Shown here: positions 1-9,845 of the stretch, in pieces
Layout of the letters: each line of letters begins with the position of its first letter
Position numbering within the stretch: the stretch's first letter is position 1
Origin: Ustilago trichophora
Lineage: Eukaryota; Basidiomycota; Ustilaginomycetes; Ustilaginales; Ustilaginaceae
Length of the DNA: 64,000 nt
Direction of reading: 5' to 3'
NCBI GenBank assembly: GCA_900323505.1
Contig: OOIN01000028.1
Coordinates: forward strand, 248,001 to 312,000
Notes under the pieces: generated by a model
What the model saw: only the letters and a program-made list of their open reading frames with translations
Told to the model about the DNA's origin: nothing
Database searches by the model: none
Translations under genes and position numbers: made by a program

Positions 1-273
1 GCCACCGAACATGGCATCGATCTGCTCCTTGACCTGGGCTTGCTCTGCAAGAGCAAGAAGCTGCTCAAGCACCTCATCGTCGATGAGGTTCTTGGAGAAG
101 TCAAAGAGAAGCTTGGCGTCGGTGGCCTTGGAGTTCCACTGACGAGAGTACTTTTCGAATCGGCCAGCATCGGCCTTGAAAGCCTTACCGAGGTTGATCT
201 GCTTGCCCTTGGTGTCGTAGAGCTGCTGGAGCTTCTGCCATGCTGGCAGGGAGGAAGTTAGCTTGTGGGCCAT
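1..273 (-). CDS. PGI1: Glucose-6-phosphate isomerase, N-terminal part (runs off left edge)
   Basis: Interconverts glucose-6-phosphate and fructose-6-phosphate in cytosolic glycolysis and gluconeogenesis. The reverse strand from the ATG at 273 reads 91 codons without a stop, beginning MAHKLTSSLPAWQKLQQLYD. A stretch reading AKLLFDFSKNLIDDEVLEQL follows, which is the typical N-terminus of eukaryotic phosphoglucose isomerase. Only about the first sixth of the usual 550-residue protein lies in the window, so the sugar-binding and catalytic residues are not visible. The identification is by recalled family sequence. The gene is divergent from the KH-domain gene at 1259. Confidence 0.85.
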   Translation of the reverse strand, partial: MAHKLTSSLPAWQKLQQLYDTKGKQINLGKAFKADAGRFEKYSRQWNSKATDAKLLFDFSKNLIDDEVLEQLLALAEQAQVKEQIDAMFGG

Positions 274-1258
274 TTTTGCGCTTGAGGATAGGGGGAAAAA
301 TGGGTGGATAGCGTGGAGGAAGGGAAGCAAGAAGGAAGAAGGAAAGGGAAAGGGCAAGATGCGTCTTAGCTTGGATATGCGAGGAAGATTGGGGGAACGT
401 TCCAAGTTGGTGTTTGGTTGGGGCCGGGCGGTGGAACTCAGAGAGAGGTGAGCGTGGGCAAGACGTCACATACACACACACACATCTTTAGACGGCTGAT
501 GTGCGAGAAGGTCATTTTGCTCAAAATACTGGCGGCACGCTCGGACCGCCTCTCGCTCATGTTGGCTCACTCACTCACTCACGCACAATTTCGCCGTGGT
601 TGGTCTCCGGAAATTTCAAGGAGGAGCAGATGCGCACAGCTGAGCCTGTGCGTGACAGTCAGTATCAATCTTGGCACAGAGTAGTAATCAATTCTCCCTC
701 TTCGGCTTGGATCCGAAATACTTTTCTTCTCCTTCTTGTCACTACTGGCTCGCTACTCTGTCTCTCTTCTCTGACAGCACACGTCTCGATAAGATTATTG
801 GAGCTTATGGACGAGTCAATGGCAAAGACTTGAACGAGTCCTTCTCATCTATGCTCGGCAACATCTTGGGTTTTTTTACACTTGCTTAGTAGAGAGACAC
901 AAACGGCTTGAGAGTTTGATCTACATCAACGAGCGTCCTTGAAAGATCTCCGTAGGCTGATAAAGAATGCCAATTCCCGGTCGCGGTCCGGACATCTTCA
1001 AGAGCCAAAATCGGAGATCTTCCTCAATCGATGGTGCATTTTTTGATTGGATGTTAGAGTGTAACAAGTTCCAATTTTGGAGGCAAAATATGTGATCGAA
1101 GAATTGCTGAAAGGTCTCATTCAAAATTGCACAAGATCAGGGTCCAACTCTCGAAACGGGCACACGAGAAACTTCAAGCCACGCTCTTCCACTGCACACC
1201 ACCATCTCCGCAACCCTAGACATCATCTTCTTTCACACACAGCCCATCACCACACGCC
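274..1258. promoter_or_regulatory. Divergent intergenic region between PGI1 and the KH-domain gene
   Basis: This 985-bp stretch separates two divergent start codons and should hold both promoters. It contains a short CA repeat (about 470-484) and a CTCA/CACT repeat (about 567-582). No convincing extra gene, tRNA or TATA element was found. Confidence 0.5.
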
Positions 1259-2653
1259 ATGTCCAGCCGATGGGATAGCCCCGCCAACGTGGCGCAGGCT
1301 GCCTCTTCCTCCTCTGCATCCACCTCGGCAGCTGCCTCGGCAGCCGCAGCTGCAGCAGCCAAGATCGCTGCCCAGTTCGCTTCCAAGTCTCAACCTGCTT
1401 CCAAAGAATCCGAACCATCCGCATCCTCCTCCTCCTCTGCGGAACGCAAAGACAAAGACGCACACGATGCAGACTTTACCCACGACATTGAGATCAACGA
1501 CCAGCGCAACCGATACATGCTTACCAAGGGTCAGACGCAACAACAGATCCACCGCGAAACAGGCGCCAGCGTCACCACAAAAGGCACCTGGTATCCCGAC
1601 AAAGCTCTCGCAACCAAGGAAGACCCCCCGCTCTACCTCCACATCTCGGCCATCTCGCAGGAGATCCTCGATGCGGCGATTGCAAAGATCAACGAGTTGA
1701 TGGCCCAGGAAGTACCACAGCTTGTAGAGGATCGCCACCAACGCCGCCTCGACTACGAGAACCAGCGTCCGCCTCCTAGAGAACGCAGGAGGTGGCCTGA
1801 GGAAAAGGTGCCGGTCAACCTGGACAATATTCGCAATTTCAACGTCAGGTCAAAGATCGTAGGACCGGGAGGAATGTTTGTCAAGTACATCCAGAGTGAG
1901 ACGGGGACCAGGGTTCAGATCAAAGGGATCGGCAGTGGATTCATCGAGAGCGACACTGGGGTAGAGATGCCAGTACCGATGCATATCGCCATTGCAGGTC
2001 CGGAAGACGAACAGATTCAGGCGGCAAAGGTGCTTGCTGAGGATCTTCTGGAAGTTGTTCGTGCTGAATGGCAGAAGGCTTACGATGCGATGGGCCAAGG
2101 ATACGGTGGTGGAGGACCCGGTGGCAGAGGTGGATACGGTGGGTACGATGGTGGCGCACCAAGAGGTGGAGGCTACGGCCGTTCCCATGGTCACGGTCGA
2201 GGTGGAAGCCCTGCAGGTGGCGCAGGTGGCTATGGTGGGCACCAACAGCAAGGAGGCTGGGACCAACAAAGAAACTACCACCAATCCCAACCTCACGGAT
2301 ACCAGAGACACAACGGCGACCCAGCACCCCCACCCACAGACGATGGCGCCGCCCCACCACCTCCCCCTCCAGAAGACGATGCTCCGCCTCCTCCCCCCAT
2401 CGACTCGTCACACAGATCATCCCAACAGCAGCAGCAGCAGCGTAACGGATCTTCCCCCGTTGGCTCGCCTCAGACACGAAATCGAGGCGCTATGCCTGCT
2501 GCTGCTGCTGCTGCCAAATCACCAGAGGAAGAAGCCCTGGACAAGTACTGGAGAGAATACGTCGAGTGGGAAACGTCTTTCCGAGCCTACCACAACCGGG
2601 CACCCACCAAGGAGGAGGGTGGTCAGGATGTCCCACCGCAGTACCGCAAGTAG
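1259..2653 (+). CDS. KH-domain RNA-binding protein, KHDC4/BLOM7-like (pre-mRNA splicing)
   Basis: A 464-residue protein. After an Ala/Ser-rich N-terminus (1-75), residues about 80-160 match the first KH-like block of human KHDC4 (a MLTKGQTQQQIHRETGA stretch). Residues about 185-275 form a second KH domain with the G-x-x-G loop at 202-205 (GPGG). A Gly/Tyr-rich RGG-like region (about 280-345) and a proline-rich segment follow. The C-terminus holds a conserved aromatic block (YWREYVEWETSFRAYH). KHDC4 proteins bind RNA and assist splice-site choice in the nucleus, and this role is inferred from the family. The ATG at 1259 is the first in frame. The gene converges on the DUF1769 gene. Confidence 0.8.
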   Translation: MSSRWDSPANVAQAASSSSASTSAAASAAAAAAAKIAAQFASKSQPASKESEPSASSSSSAERKDKDAHDADFTHDIEINDQRNRYMLTKGQTQQQIHRETGASVTTKGTWYPDKALATKEDPPLYLHISAISQEILDAAIAKINELMAQEVPQLVEDRHQRRLDYENQRPPPRERRRWPEEKVPVNLDNIRNFNVRSKIVGPGGMFVKYIQSETGTRVQIKGIGSGFIESDTGVEMPVPMHIAIAGPEDEQIQAAKVLAEDLLEVVRAEWQKAYDAMGQGYGGGGPGGRGGYGGYDGGAPRGGGYGRSHGHGRGGSPAGGAGGYGGHQQQGGWDQQRNYHQSQPHGYQRHNGDPAPPPTDDGAAPPPPPPEDDAPPPPPIDSSHRSSQQQQQQRNGSSPVGSPQTRNRGAMPAAAAAAKSPEEEALDKYWREYVEWETSFRAYHNRAPTKEEGGQDVPPQYRK

Positions 2654-2913
2654 GCCCCACAGCATACTAGACATTTGGGCGACTTCTGGGATTTGTTCAC
2701 CTTGCACAAACATCGTTTCGCTTTTGTACTTGTACCGAATGCAACTCTTTCACACGGTTAGACTTGTTTTGTTTTGTGCTCATGTCGATTTGGCTCTGTG
2801 AGCTTCAAAAGGCGTTTCCGCGACAGTTTGTTGCCGAGCGAAACACATCTCGCACTGCTAGAAATCTTGTGTGTACGATGATGTCCTTAACACTGCTCGT
2901 TTGCGTGTATAGT

Positions 2914-3783
2914 CTACTGGTTAAGATCGACGATATCAAACTGAATCACAAAGAAGACCGTCCCCTGGTTCCTATCCTTGCAGATGTACCTTACAGGTTG
3001 ACCATCCCAGTACTTTTTCAGGTCAAACTTCAATCCACCCGAGAAAGGAATGTGCAAAGTGAGATCGTTGAAGTCGATGAATCCGTTGAAGAAATCGGCT
3101 GTTACCACCTGATCCGACTTGACGACGATCTCTTGTCTGTGTCCACGATTTCCCAAGAAACGCTGACGATACTCGTGAGCCTTTTCGATGCCTTTAAAGT
3201 TTGCGACTGTATCCTTTTCCTTTTCGGCCAGTTCGGTGGGGATGAGGCTTGTAATGTCGTCCTCTACGTATTCGGGATGAGTCGGAAATTCCGGCCAGCC
3301 TTCAAAGTCTTTTCCACCTTCTTCAGCGTTGTTGGAGAGAGTGGTGCTGTTGATGCGGGGCATGGTGGCGAGATACGGACTCCAAGCGTGCGGCTTTTCA
3401 GCATACAGATCATGCTCCAAGTTGGGATCCACCAGTTTGACGAATTGCAAGGCTACACTGGTACCATAGGGCAAGTGGTCCTTGATTGGCTTGTCGAATT
3501 CGTTTCCAAAGACGAGATCATCAGCGTTGACTTGGTCCTTGAATCGGCCTTGGATTTGCATACTCCACGATTGGTTTTTGCCATGCCCAGAGGTGAAATA
3601 CGGCGAATCGGTGCTGTGAGTGACTCCTTCGGGATCACTACCGGTGAAATTCTTGATACGAACAGAGATGCGGCCTTGGAAATGAGGCGAGGAGACAGTG
3701 ATAGGCTTGTCATCGTGGTTCACCGCAACGGTGCGGAGCGAATCCACCGAAGGGCCGGCAGAGATCTTTAGGGAAGGTGCCAT
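2914..3783 (-). CDS. DUF1769 / UPF0590 family protein
   Basis: A 289-residue protein of the fungal DUF1769 (UPF0590) family, recognised by the block around SGHGKNQSWSMQIQGRFK, the early FQGRISVRIKNFTG segment, and a conserved C-terminal block with FSGGLKFDLKKYWDGQPVRY. The start is set at 3783 (MAPSLKISAGPS), because the reading frame upstream is open but has only a TTG at 3885. No catalytic function is established for this family and none is proposed. The gene lies between two convergently placed 3' ends and shares a 445-bp spacer with the next gene on the same strand. Confidence 0.75.
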   Translation of the reverse strand: MAPSLKISAGPSVDSLRTVAVNHDDKPITVSSPHFQGRISVRIKNFTGSDPEGVTHSTDSPYFTSGHGKNQSWSMQIQGRFKDQVNADDLVFGNEFDKPIKDHLPYGTSVALQFVKLVDPNLEHDLYAEKPHAWSPYLATMPRINSTTLSNNAEEGGKDFEGWPEFPTHPEYVEDDITSLIPTELAEKEKDTVANFKGIEKAHEYRQRFLGNRGHRQEIVVKSDQVVTADFFNGFIDFNDLTLHIPFSGGLKFDLKKYWDGQPVRYICKDRNQGTVFFVIQFDIVDLNQ

Positions 3784-4228
3784 AGTGAAAGGCGATTTTT
3801 CTACCAATGCTGTGGGGTAATTACGGCCTGGATGAAGATCGTTGGAAGCAGCGCGCGGCGTTGATGGTGTGAAGATGACAACCAACCATCAAGGCCTCGA
3901 TGAGATAACCTTGGGGTGGCCTCTCTGGTGTCAGTCATCCAAGCTCACATTCCACGTTTGAAAGCGCAGTTGCCTGCGTCCAAGCCTCCACCTCTTGACC
4001 GTGCACCGGAAATAAAGAAATAAAAAATGGGGCGTTCGCTGACGTGACGATACATGAACCCGCGTATCCGACAATCCCACTTCTACCTCGCTCCCACTCA
4101 CGATCTTTGCCGGTCGCTTCCGAGTTGTTCCTCAATACACTTTATCGTGACACTGCATGTGGACGAACTGACTATATGTGTGCGATAATGATACATACTG
4201 GATAAGTTTACAGCGCAAGTCCTAGGTC
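3784..4228. promoter_or_regulatory. Spacer between the GCS1 3' end and the DUF1769 start
   Basis: This 445-bp spacer lies in a tandem minus-strand arrangement and probably holds the DUF1769 promoter and the GCS1 terminator. No other gene or repeat was seen. Confidence 0.4.
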
Positions 4229-6346
4229 CTACGCCTTGAGCTCCGGCTTGGTCTCCTGACTCTTTCTTCTCTGTGCGTAGCCTTTTGGCAAGAATCCAGG
4301 AGCATCCACTTCACCCCTCTCGATGAGATCCAACTGCTTGATCATGTCATAGTTGATCTTTTGACTGACCACCGAGTCTCCCTTGTATTCGGGGTGATTC
4401 CTGACATACTGTCTGATCCAGGTAGCCGTAGTCATCAGCTTTCCACTCGCCCGCTGCGAGACGAGTTCGAGATACAATCCCATCTCGCACCGTGTCTCTA
4501 CATCAATGTTGAGACTGTCCAGGTAGTTGTGTACCAGTCCGACAAGACCGGGGAATTCGTCACCTTTGCCATTCATCAGCTCGTCCATGGTAAATTCTGC
4601 GCATTCTTCTTCCAACTCTGCGCCGTCTGAGGAGGACGAGACGATGCTCTGCGGGCTAGCCCGTCCGCCATTCGGAGTGCCACCGAGGATGGCACCGTTG
4701 GGCTTGGATCCATTCTGGAGATTCTCGGCTGAGCTACAACGCGAAGGCTGTCTCGACGCCTGTCTCGAAGCATGCCTATTCCTTGTACGGTACACCTCCT
4801 TCCTGAACCAAAACTTTTCCCCGTTCACCGCATCCCTCCTGTGTGCGCGTGCCATGTTTTCATCGACTTTTGTGAGAGGCATGTAGAAGTTCAAGCCAAA
4901 GCTCAAGATCGCCCTTGTGAGCAATACGATGAACACCGAAAACGCCGCATTCTCGAAATCGGTGATCTGCACCTCCATACTCCTGAACTCGACCCTCCAA
5001 CCGATCCTGCCTCCGGGCGGTGGAGGCTTGAATCGCATCGTTTGCCAGTTGGTGCTCTGCAGATTCTCAAAGTGATCCGTGCTCGTCTCGTCGTCCTGGT
5101 CGACCATCTCGCTGAAGATGACGAGAGGATCGCGGATGAAGAGGTGGGCGAGATGATCCGAGAGCAAATCGTCGACACCGGCTTGGCGCAGTTGCTGCTT
5201 GACCTGGGCATTGATGGGCAGAGGGTTGTCGTTGTAGCTGCGACGGTTGAGCGGATCTTGCGAGATGTACGAGTCGACCGAGTCGTAGCGCGATTTGGGG
5301 ATCTTTTCTGCGTCCCTGTCGAGTCCTCCACGTGGTGTGTGACCGGGAAGAGGAAGAGCGGGCTCGCCTCTTTCTTGTGGAGTACGGTCATCCACCGCAG
5401 CAGAAATGACGTTCCATCGGCAATCGACGTCGGCAAGATAGCCACGGTAGGCGGGTGATGCGGCGGTCAATGCGAGCAAGAGCGGTCCGACGGGGATAAG
5501 CTGATCGTAGACGGTACGCGCTTCTTGGACTGAGCAGGCCTGGAAGGTGACCTGGAGACAGCAGCAGCCCATACCGAAACCCATAGCGTCCATGTAAATG
5601 TGGTCTGGCTTGGCAGCGCCCGCTTTTGCCTCTGCGTCTTCGGGGAAGAGGTTGCGATGCCAAGGAATGGTAGGGTCAATGAAAGGCGAGGGAGTGTTGA
5701 CGTCCTTGAAGATGGGCATGTTGATGGCGACCTTGGATCCTCGACGCTTTCGAATGTTGGCAGCGAGTGTAGGGAAGCGAGCATGCGGGTTGATGAGCTC
5801 GTCGGGCAAAAACATGGAGCGGGAAGCGTTACCGTTGGCCTCGTAGTGTGGTTCGGTGAAGGGTGCATCTGTGACTCCGAGACGAGGATATGAGGTGAGG
5901 GTGATGGGGAGCTCGTTGGGCTTCAAGTGGGAACGAGCGATCTGCCTGCGGAGGCGCATGTTGCGCTCGACACCTCTCAACTCCTTCGGGCTGGCACCGT
6001 AGGGCGAGCCAGGGGTGGATTCGAGCATGAAGCGACCGAACTCGGGATGGAAGGTGGGGATCTGACTGGCGAGCCCGGGAGCGGATTCACGCGTCTCGTG
6101 ATCGCTTGCAGACAAGACCTTAAGTATCTCCTCCTGCCGAAGAGACAGCTTGGCATTCTGGGTGTCTTCGTCGAAGGAAACGACAATGTACTCGATCTCG
6201 TCACCCCAGAGCAAGATGTCTCCGCGACGATCCTTGATCTTGTTCCACAAAGAGAGAAACTGTTGGATGCCGTGCTTGCGGACGTGCGATGCTAGTGGTT
6301 GGGCATCTTGCCAGTCCATCGGCGTTCCTAGAGAGAGGAGACCCAT
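4229..6346 (-). CDS. GCS1: Glutamate-cysteine ligase catalytic subunit (gamma-glutamylcysteine synthetase)
   Basis: Catalyses ATP-dependent joining of glutamate and cysteine, the first and rate-setting step of glutathione synthesis in the cytosol. The 705-residue protein starts MGLLSLGTPMDWQDA, the near-invariant N-terminus of eukaryotic GCL. It continues through GDEIEYIVV, a proline/glycine block around FMLESTPGSPYG, and MDAMGFGMGCCCLQVTFQA. A late block reads GWRVEFRSMEVQITDFENAAF. Length and domain order fit the eukaryotic family. The open frame continues 90 nt upstream but only to a GTG, so the ATG at 6346 is chosen. A low-complexity Ser/Arg insert sits at about 540-595. Confidence 0.93.
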   Translation of the reverse strand: MGLLSLGTPMDWQDAQPLASHVRKHGIQQFLSLWNKIKDRRGDILLWGDEIEYIVVSFDEDTQNAKLSLRQEEILKVLSASDHETRESAPGLASQIPTFHPEFGRFMLESTPGSPYGASPKELRGVERNMRLRRQIARSHLKPNELPITLTSYPRLGVTDAPFTEPHYEANGNASRSMFLPDELINPHARFPTLAANIRKRRGSKVAINMPIFKDVNTPSPFIDPTIPWHRNLFPEDAEAKAGAAKPDHIYMDAMGFGMGCCCLQVTFQACSVQEARTVYDQLIPVGPLLLALTAASPAYRGYLADVDCRWNVISAAVDDRTPQERGEPALPLPGHTPRGGLDRDAEKIPKSRYDSVDSYISQDPLNRRSYNDNPLPINAQVKQQLRQAGVDDLLSDHLAHLFIRDPLVIFSEMVDQDDETSTDHFENLQSTNWQTMRFKPPPPGGRIGWRVEFRSMEVQITDFENAAFSVFIVLLTRAILSFGLNFYMPLTKVDENMARAHRRDAVNGEKFWFRKEVYRTRNRHASRQASRQPSRCSSAENLQNGSKPNGAILGGTPNGGRASPQSIVSSSSDGAELEEECAEFTMDELMNGKGDEFPGLVGLVHNYLDSLNIDVETRCEMGLYLELVSQRASGKLMTTATWIRQYVRNHPEYKGDSVVSQKINYDMIKQLDLIERGEVDAPGFLPKGYAQRRKSQETKPELKA

Positions 6347-7531
6347 GTTGGAGGCGTAGCTTTGAGCGCTAGTGCCGAGTGCGTAGGTGTGTTGGACGTG
6401 TGTGAAGGAAGAGCTGGTCAGCGATCCCTCAAGCACCCTTTGCGTGGTTTACGCCTCGGTGGTGGTGGTGGTGGTGGTGTTAGTTGCTCGTTGCTGTTCC
6501 GTGCCACAGAGGTCTGCCTGCCCGAATGCGAGCGTGGATGTCGGGTCTCCAAGGAGTGACGGATGATGATGCAGCTGATGAAGAAGCAGGAACCAACCAG
6601 AGCCAAGCAAGCTAGAGTTACAAGCACAAGCACGAGCACGGATGCGAATGCGAATGCGAATACGAATATGAGCTCCGTTCCGCTCTCTCTCCCCTTATGG
6701 AGCTCTCTGGCCAAAAAAAGAAAAGAAAAAACAAAAAAAAAAAAGAAAGAAAAAAAAAAAACAAATTCGCAATGCGGCCCTCGCTCGCTCGGCTTTTAGC
6801 GAGAGGTAACGAGGAAAAAAAAAGTGAAAAAAAGGGTCCGCCAACGTCCCCGATCCGTTGCGTGACTGAGCAGAAACCATCCATACACAATACCATGTCC
6901 GGCTATTCCGGTGCTTGGTCATCGCGCTCTTTTCATTCAATCGCCAACTCACTATCAGCTAGCTAGCATGCCAAGCATCAACTTTTTTTGCACCTTTGTG
7001 GTTTCCGTTGAAAGCGTTGCAATAGATACACTCAGGTGCTGTAGAGTGGGTTGAAAGTATCACAACAACAAAAAGATGGCCAACGAGTGACACTCTTCTG
7101 TCGCGTGCTTATCGCCGACGTCGGTCTATCGATCGGTTTGTTTCTTTTGCAACACAAGAAGAAGAAAAAAAGGCTATGCAAACTCTCTGAAAAGACATCC
7201 CAACGGAACACTTTGCGTCTATTTCGCTCGCTTTGTATGCCTTTCTGGCAACGAATCGTGTCTGAAATCAAGCCTTATGTGGACATCTGTGTCAGTTGAA
7301 GCTTGAGTGTGGGGTTCAGTGCCTCATTTTAAGAGAAAAAGCTTCTTTTTCTCGGTGCTTTTTTCGGCCAATTTTTCCTCCACTTTATTTTACTTTATTT
7401 TTTTCTTCAAAAGGATCTGTGAGCCAAGGAAAGTGTTGTTCTTCTTAGCTTTTGGTGAGTACAGCATCGTATCAACCGACTCGCTGTAGACCGAGGCCAA
7501 CCTGGAAGCCAATCAAGGTGGATAGAGCAGC
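6347..7531. promoter_or_regulatory. Divergent intergenic region upstream of GCS1 and the rescue-factor gene
   Basis: This 1,185-bp region contains a GCGAAT-type hexamer repeat (about 6641-6670), a long A-rich tract (about 6712-6766) with a second one at about 6809-6836, and T-rich runs near 7380-7415. On the GCS1 strand these are pyrimidine and T tracts of a likely promoter and leader. No gene was recognised. Confidence 0.45.
6712..6766. repeat. A-rich low-complexity tract
   Basis: Nearly uninterrupted adenines with occasional G or C, reading as a poly-T tract on the GCS1 strand. It lies about 370 bp upstream of the GCS1 start codon and is probably a nucleosome-poor promoter element or simple slippage product. 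Confidence 0.7.
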
Positions 7532-8248
7532 ATGTGGGCTCGCACAGGAATGTTGCGTTTGGTGCTTCTGCGGTCGCAAAGCTCTGCGCTAGCCACGTAC
7601 ACAGCAAGAAACACTGTGCTGTCCGTGCTGCTACCATGCCGTGTGGCTCCATCGACAGCCCTTACATCTTATCGCTTCTCCCAACAATCACTATCCACGT
7701 CAGCAGCACTTCACAACGACACCGAGACGACCGACTATGACAAGATACAGATGGAAGAGCGTCGACGATGGGTCTCTAACTTCACCCATCTCACTCTTTG
7801 CCGCAACCACTATTCCGTCACCTTTTCTCGCTCCTCCGGTCCAGGCGGTCAAAACGTCAACAAACTCAACACAAAAGCCAACGTCCGTCTCGAGCTATCC
7901 CAGCTTAACGGTCACGCACCTGACTCTCTCGATCCCGCACATCCTCGAAAATGGCTCAATAGAGACTTGGTCAGTCGTATAGCCAAGAAGTCACCCTACT
8001 ACGTCGCTTCAGATCACTCTTTGCTTGTCACGAGCATGCGACATCGCACCCAGGAGGCCAATGTGCAGGAAGCGCTCGAGAAAATGCATGCTCATCTGTT
8101 GGAGCTTGCACAGGAGGGAATCATAGGCGAGACCAGCCAGCAGCAAAGAGATCGAGTGAGAAGGTTGCAGGAAGCCGAGGCAAGGAGGAAGAAGCACAAC
8201 AAGATCAAGCGAGCAGACGTCAAGAGCGGACGCAAGTTCAAAGGTTGA
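7532..8248 (+). CDS. Mitochondrial ICT1/Pth4-type peptidyl-tRNA hydrolase (GGQ ribosome rescue factor)
   Basis: A 238-residue protein with an Arg/Ser-rich, acid-poor N-terminus (about 1-60) that looks like a mitochondrial presequence. A class-I release-factor catalytic domain follows, with the GGQ motif at 105-107 inside SGPGGQNVNKLNTKA. The C-terminus is strongly basic (RRKKHNKIKRADVKSGRK), as in ICT1/Pth4 proteins, where it enters the empty mRNA channel of stalled mitoribosomes. No codon-recognition domain is present, so it is a rescue hydrolase and not a normal RF1-type factor. It is followed closely by the 3' end of the convergent WD40 gene. Confidence 0.87.
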   Translation: MWARTGMLRLVLLRSQSSALATYTARNTVLSVLLPCRVAPSTALTSYRFSQQSLSTSAALHNDTETTDYDKIQMEERRRWVSNFTHLTLCRNHYSVTFSRSSGPGGQNVNKLNTKANVRLELSQLNGHAPDSLDPAHPRKWLNRDLVSRIAKKSPYYVASDHSLLVTSMRHRTQEANVQEALEKMHAHLLELAQEGIIGETSQQQRDRVRRLQEAEARRKKHNKIKRADVKSGRKFKG

Positions 8249-8315
8249 GCTGTCTCAACGTCTATTCACATACAGTCTCTACAAGTACGGGGGCTCGGAG
8301 CGAGCATCTATGCTA

Positions 8316-9845
8316 TCAGGACCGAGAAATAGGAGGTTGGGAAAAGTCCCAGATCTTGAGCGAGCTATCGTCGGTGGTCCAAGCCTGTTGCTGGCTGCCA
8401 GAACTACTCTCAGATTCCTCCAACGACGACTCATTTCCACTAGACGATTCTGCGTTGGGCCAACGCCTCGAACCCGAAACAGAAGCCACCCACGGCTGAT
8501 ACGGATGAAACGAAACCGATCCGACGGCGTCTGCATGCGCCTTCCAGCTCAGATCAGGCTTGAGCTCGAGCACTTGAAAAGCTTCTTCGTCAAGAGCAGC
8601 CTGATCCACAAAGCGACCAGTGTCCACGCGCCACATGTGAATCATTCCACTCTCGTCACCTGTTGCGAGCCAGCGACCAGCCCAGTCCACATCAAAGTGA
8701 AGCCTTTGATGGCTTGCTCCTCCACATCGTCGCATCTTGGCCACCAAATGTGCTGTGCGCACTCCAGCTGCTGCCTGCGCGAGTGGTCGGAAGCTCCATC
8801 TGCTTGTATCGCCCATCAGATACCGAATGTCATACACATAGATGTAATCTGACCGTCTCGAGGCCACAAAGAGCACGTATGGCATGAGCGGATGAAATTT
8901 GAGCTGTGTAATGCCGTCTCCTTCGATCTCGCGCCACCCTGCTAGGCAGCAGCTTTGAGCTAGCGCTTCTTCACCATAGCTGGTAGTGTGAGTCGCTGTA
9001 TGCTCTGTTGCAGCTGGGAACATCGTTGGGTCAAAGCCATAGATCCCAACACTGCCGTTATATGTAGCTACAGCGACGAGTTCTTGCGTGGCATCGCTGG
9101 GATGCGCTGTGGTTGCCAACGCCGAAATGATGCCTCTTTGCCCACCTGTAGAGCGCTTTTCAGAGATGAGCGGTACATGTGCATGCGTGTTGAGTCCCGG
9201 GCGTGATAACGGGAAGACGGCAAGAGCAGAGTAAAGTCCGCAATACAGACGCGAGAGGTCTGGACTGAAGGCGAGCGAGTGGGGCCCAACAAACTTTTCG
9301 ACGTGATTCATGATGGAATAGCTGGCACGAGATTGGCCGTCATTGCTGGCTGTCAATCGGGTCGGGAGGTCTCGATGTGATTCGGCGAAGCACCATATTG
9401 CTGTCGACGTCCCTTGACTTGGTTGATCGTATGTGGGTCGTTCTATAGCTGGCACGGGATACCACACTGCGTCGAGAAGCGGTGATGGGTTCTTGTGCTC
9501 GGCAGCACGATCTATACCATCGGAGCTGTTGCAGCGATGAACATGCTTGCGCTGTGATTCTGTGATTGCGAGGATGGCTGAGCCGTCAGGAGCCCAACTT
9601 GCTCTACGGTAAAAGTCGGGACGAGGTTGAGCTTTGGCGCTGCTCACATCTTGCGAGCTTGCCGACGTAGATTGTGCCGGACTGCCAATTTTGGCTAGCA
9701 AATGTGGTGCTGCGACTGCTGCTGTGCCTATCAAGCTTCTCCATGCCTCGATGTGAAGCTCAGGTGGTGTTGGATAGCCCGCTTCCAATGTATCACTGTT
9801 TGGGGCGGATGCCGTGTCGGTCGCATGGGTCGCTTGCATGATCAT
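8316..9845 (-). CDS. WD40 protein related to WRAP53/TCAB1 (telomerase and scaRNA chaperone family)
   Basis: A 509-residue WD40 repeat protein. Blocks matching the WRAP53/TCAB1/Swt21 family are visible: FYRRASWAPDGSAIL near residue 80, GPHSLAFSPDLSRLYCG, RGIISALA, GDGITQLKFHPLMPYVL, and QRLHFDVDWAGRWLATGDES starting about residue 380. In animals TCAB1 binds the CAB box of scaRNAs and telomerase RNA, while yeast Swt21 affects splicing. Which role applies here cannot be read from sequence. The start is the ATG at 9845, because the 15 codons upstream begin only with TTG. A Ser/Glu-rich insert (about 475-495) interrupts the last repeat. The gene is divergent from the POLG gene. Confidence 0.7.
   Translation of the reverse strand: MIMQATHATDTASAPNSDTLEAGYPTPPELHIEAWRSLIGTAAVAAPHLLAKIGSPAQSTSASSQDVSSAKAQPRPDFYRRASWAPDGSAILAITESQRKHVHRCNSSDGIDRAAEHKNPSPLLDAVWYPVPAIERPTYDQPSQGTSTAIWCFAESHRDLPTRLTASNDGQSRASYSIMNHVEKFVGPHSLAFSPDLSRLYCGLYSALAVFPLSRPGLNTHAHVPLISEKRSTGGQRGIISALATTAHPSDATQELVAVATYNGSVGIYGFDPTMFPAATEHTATHTTSYGEEALAQSCCLAGWREIEGDGITQLKFHPLMPYVLFVASRRSDYIYVYDIRYLMGDTSRWSFRPLAQAAAGVRTAHLVAKMRRCGGASHQRLHFDVDWAGRWLATGDESGMIHMWRVDTGRFVDQAALDEEAFQVLELKPDLSWKAHADAVGSVSFHPYQPWVASVSGSRRWPNAESSSGNESSLEESESSSGSQQQAWTTDDSSLKIWDFSQPPISRS

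Noticed and set aside
3784..3885. Longer N-terminus for the DUF1769 protein
   Set aside because: The extension begins with TTG, not ATG, and the ATG at 3783 matches the family N-terminus.
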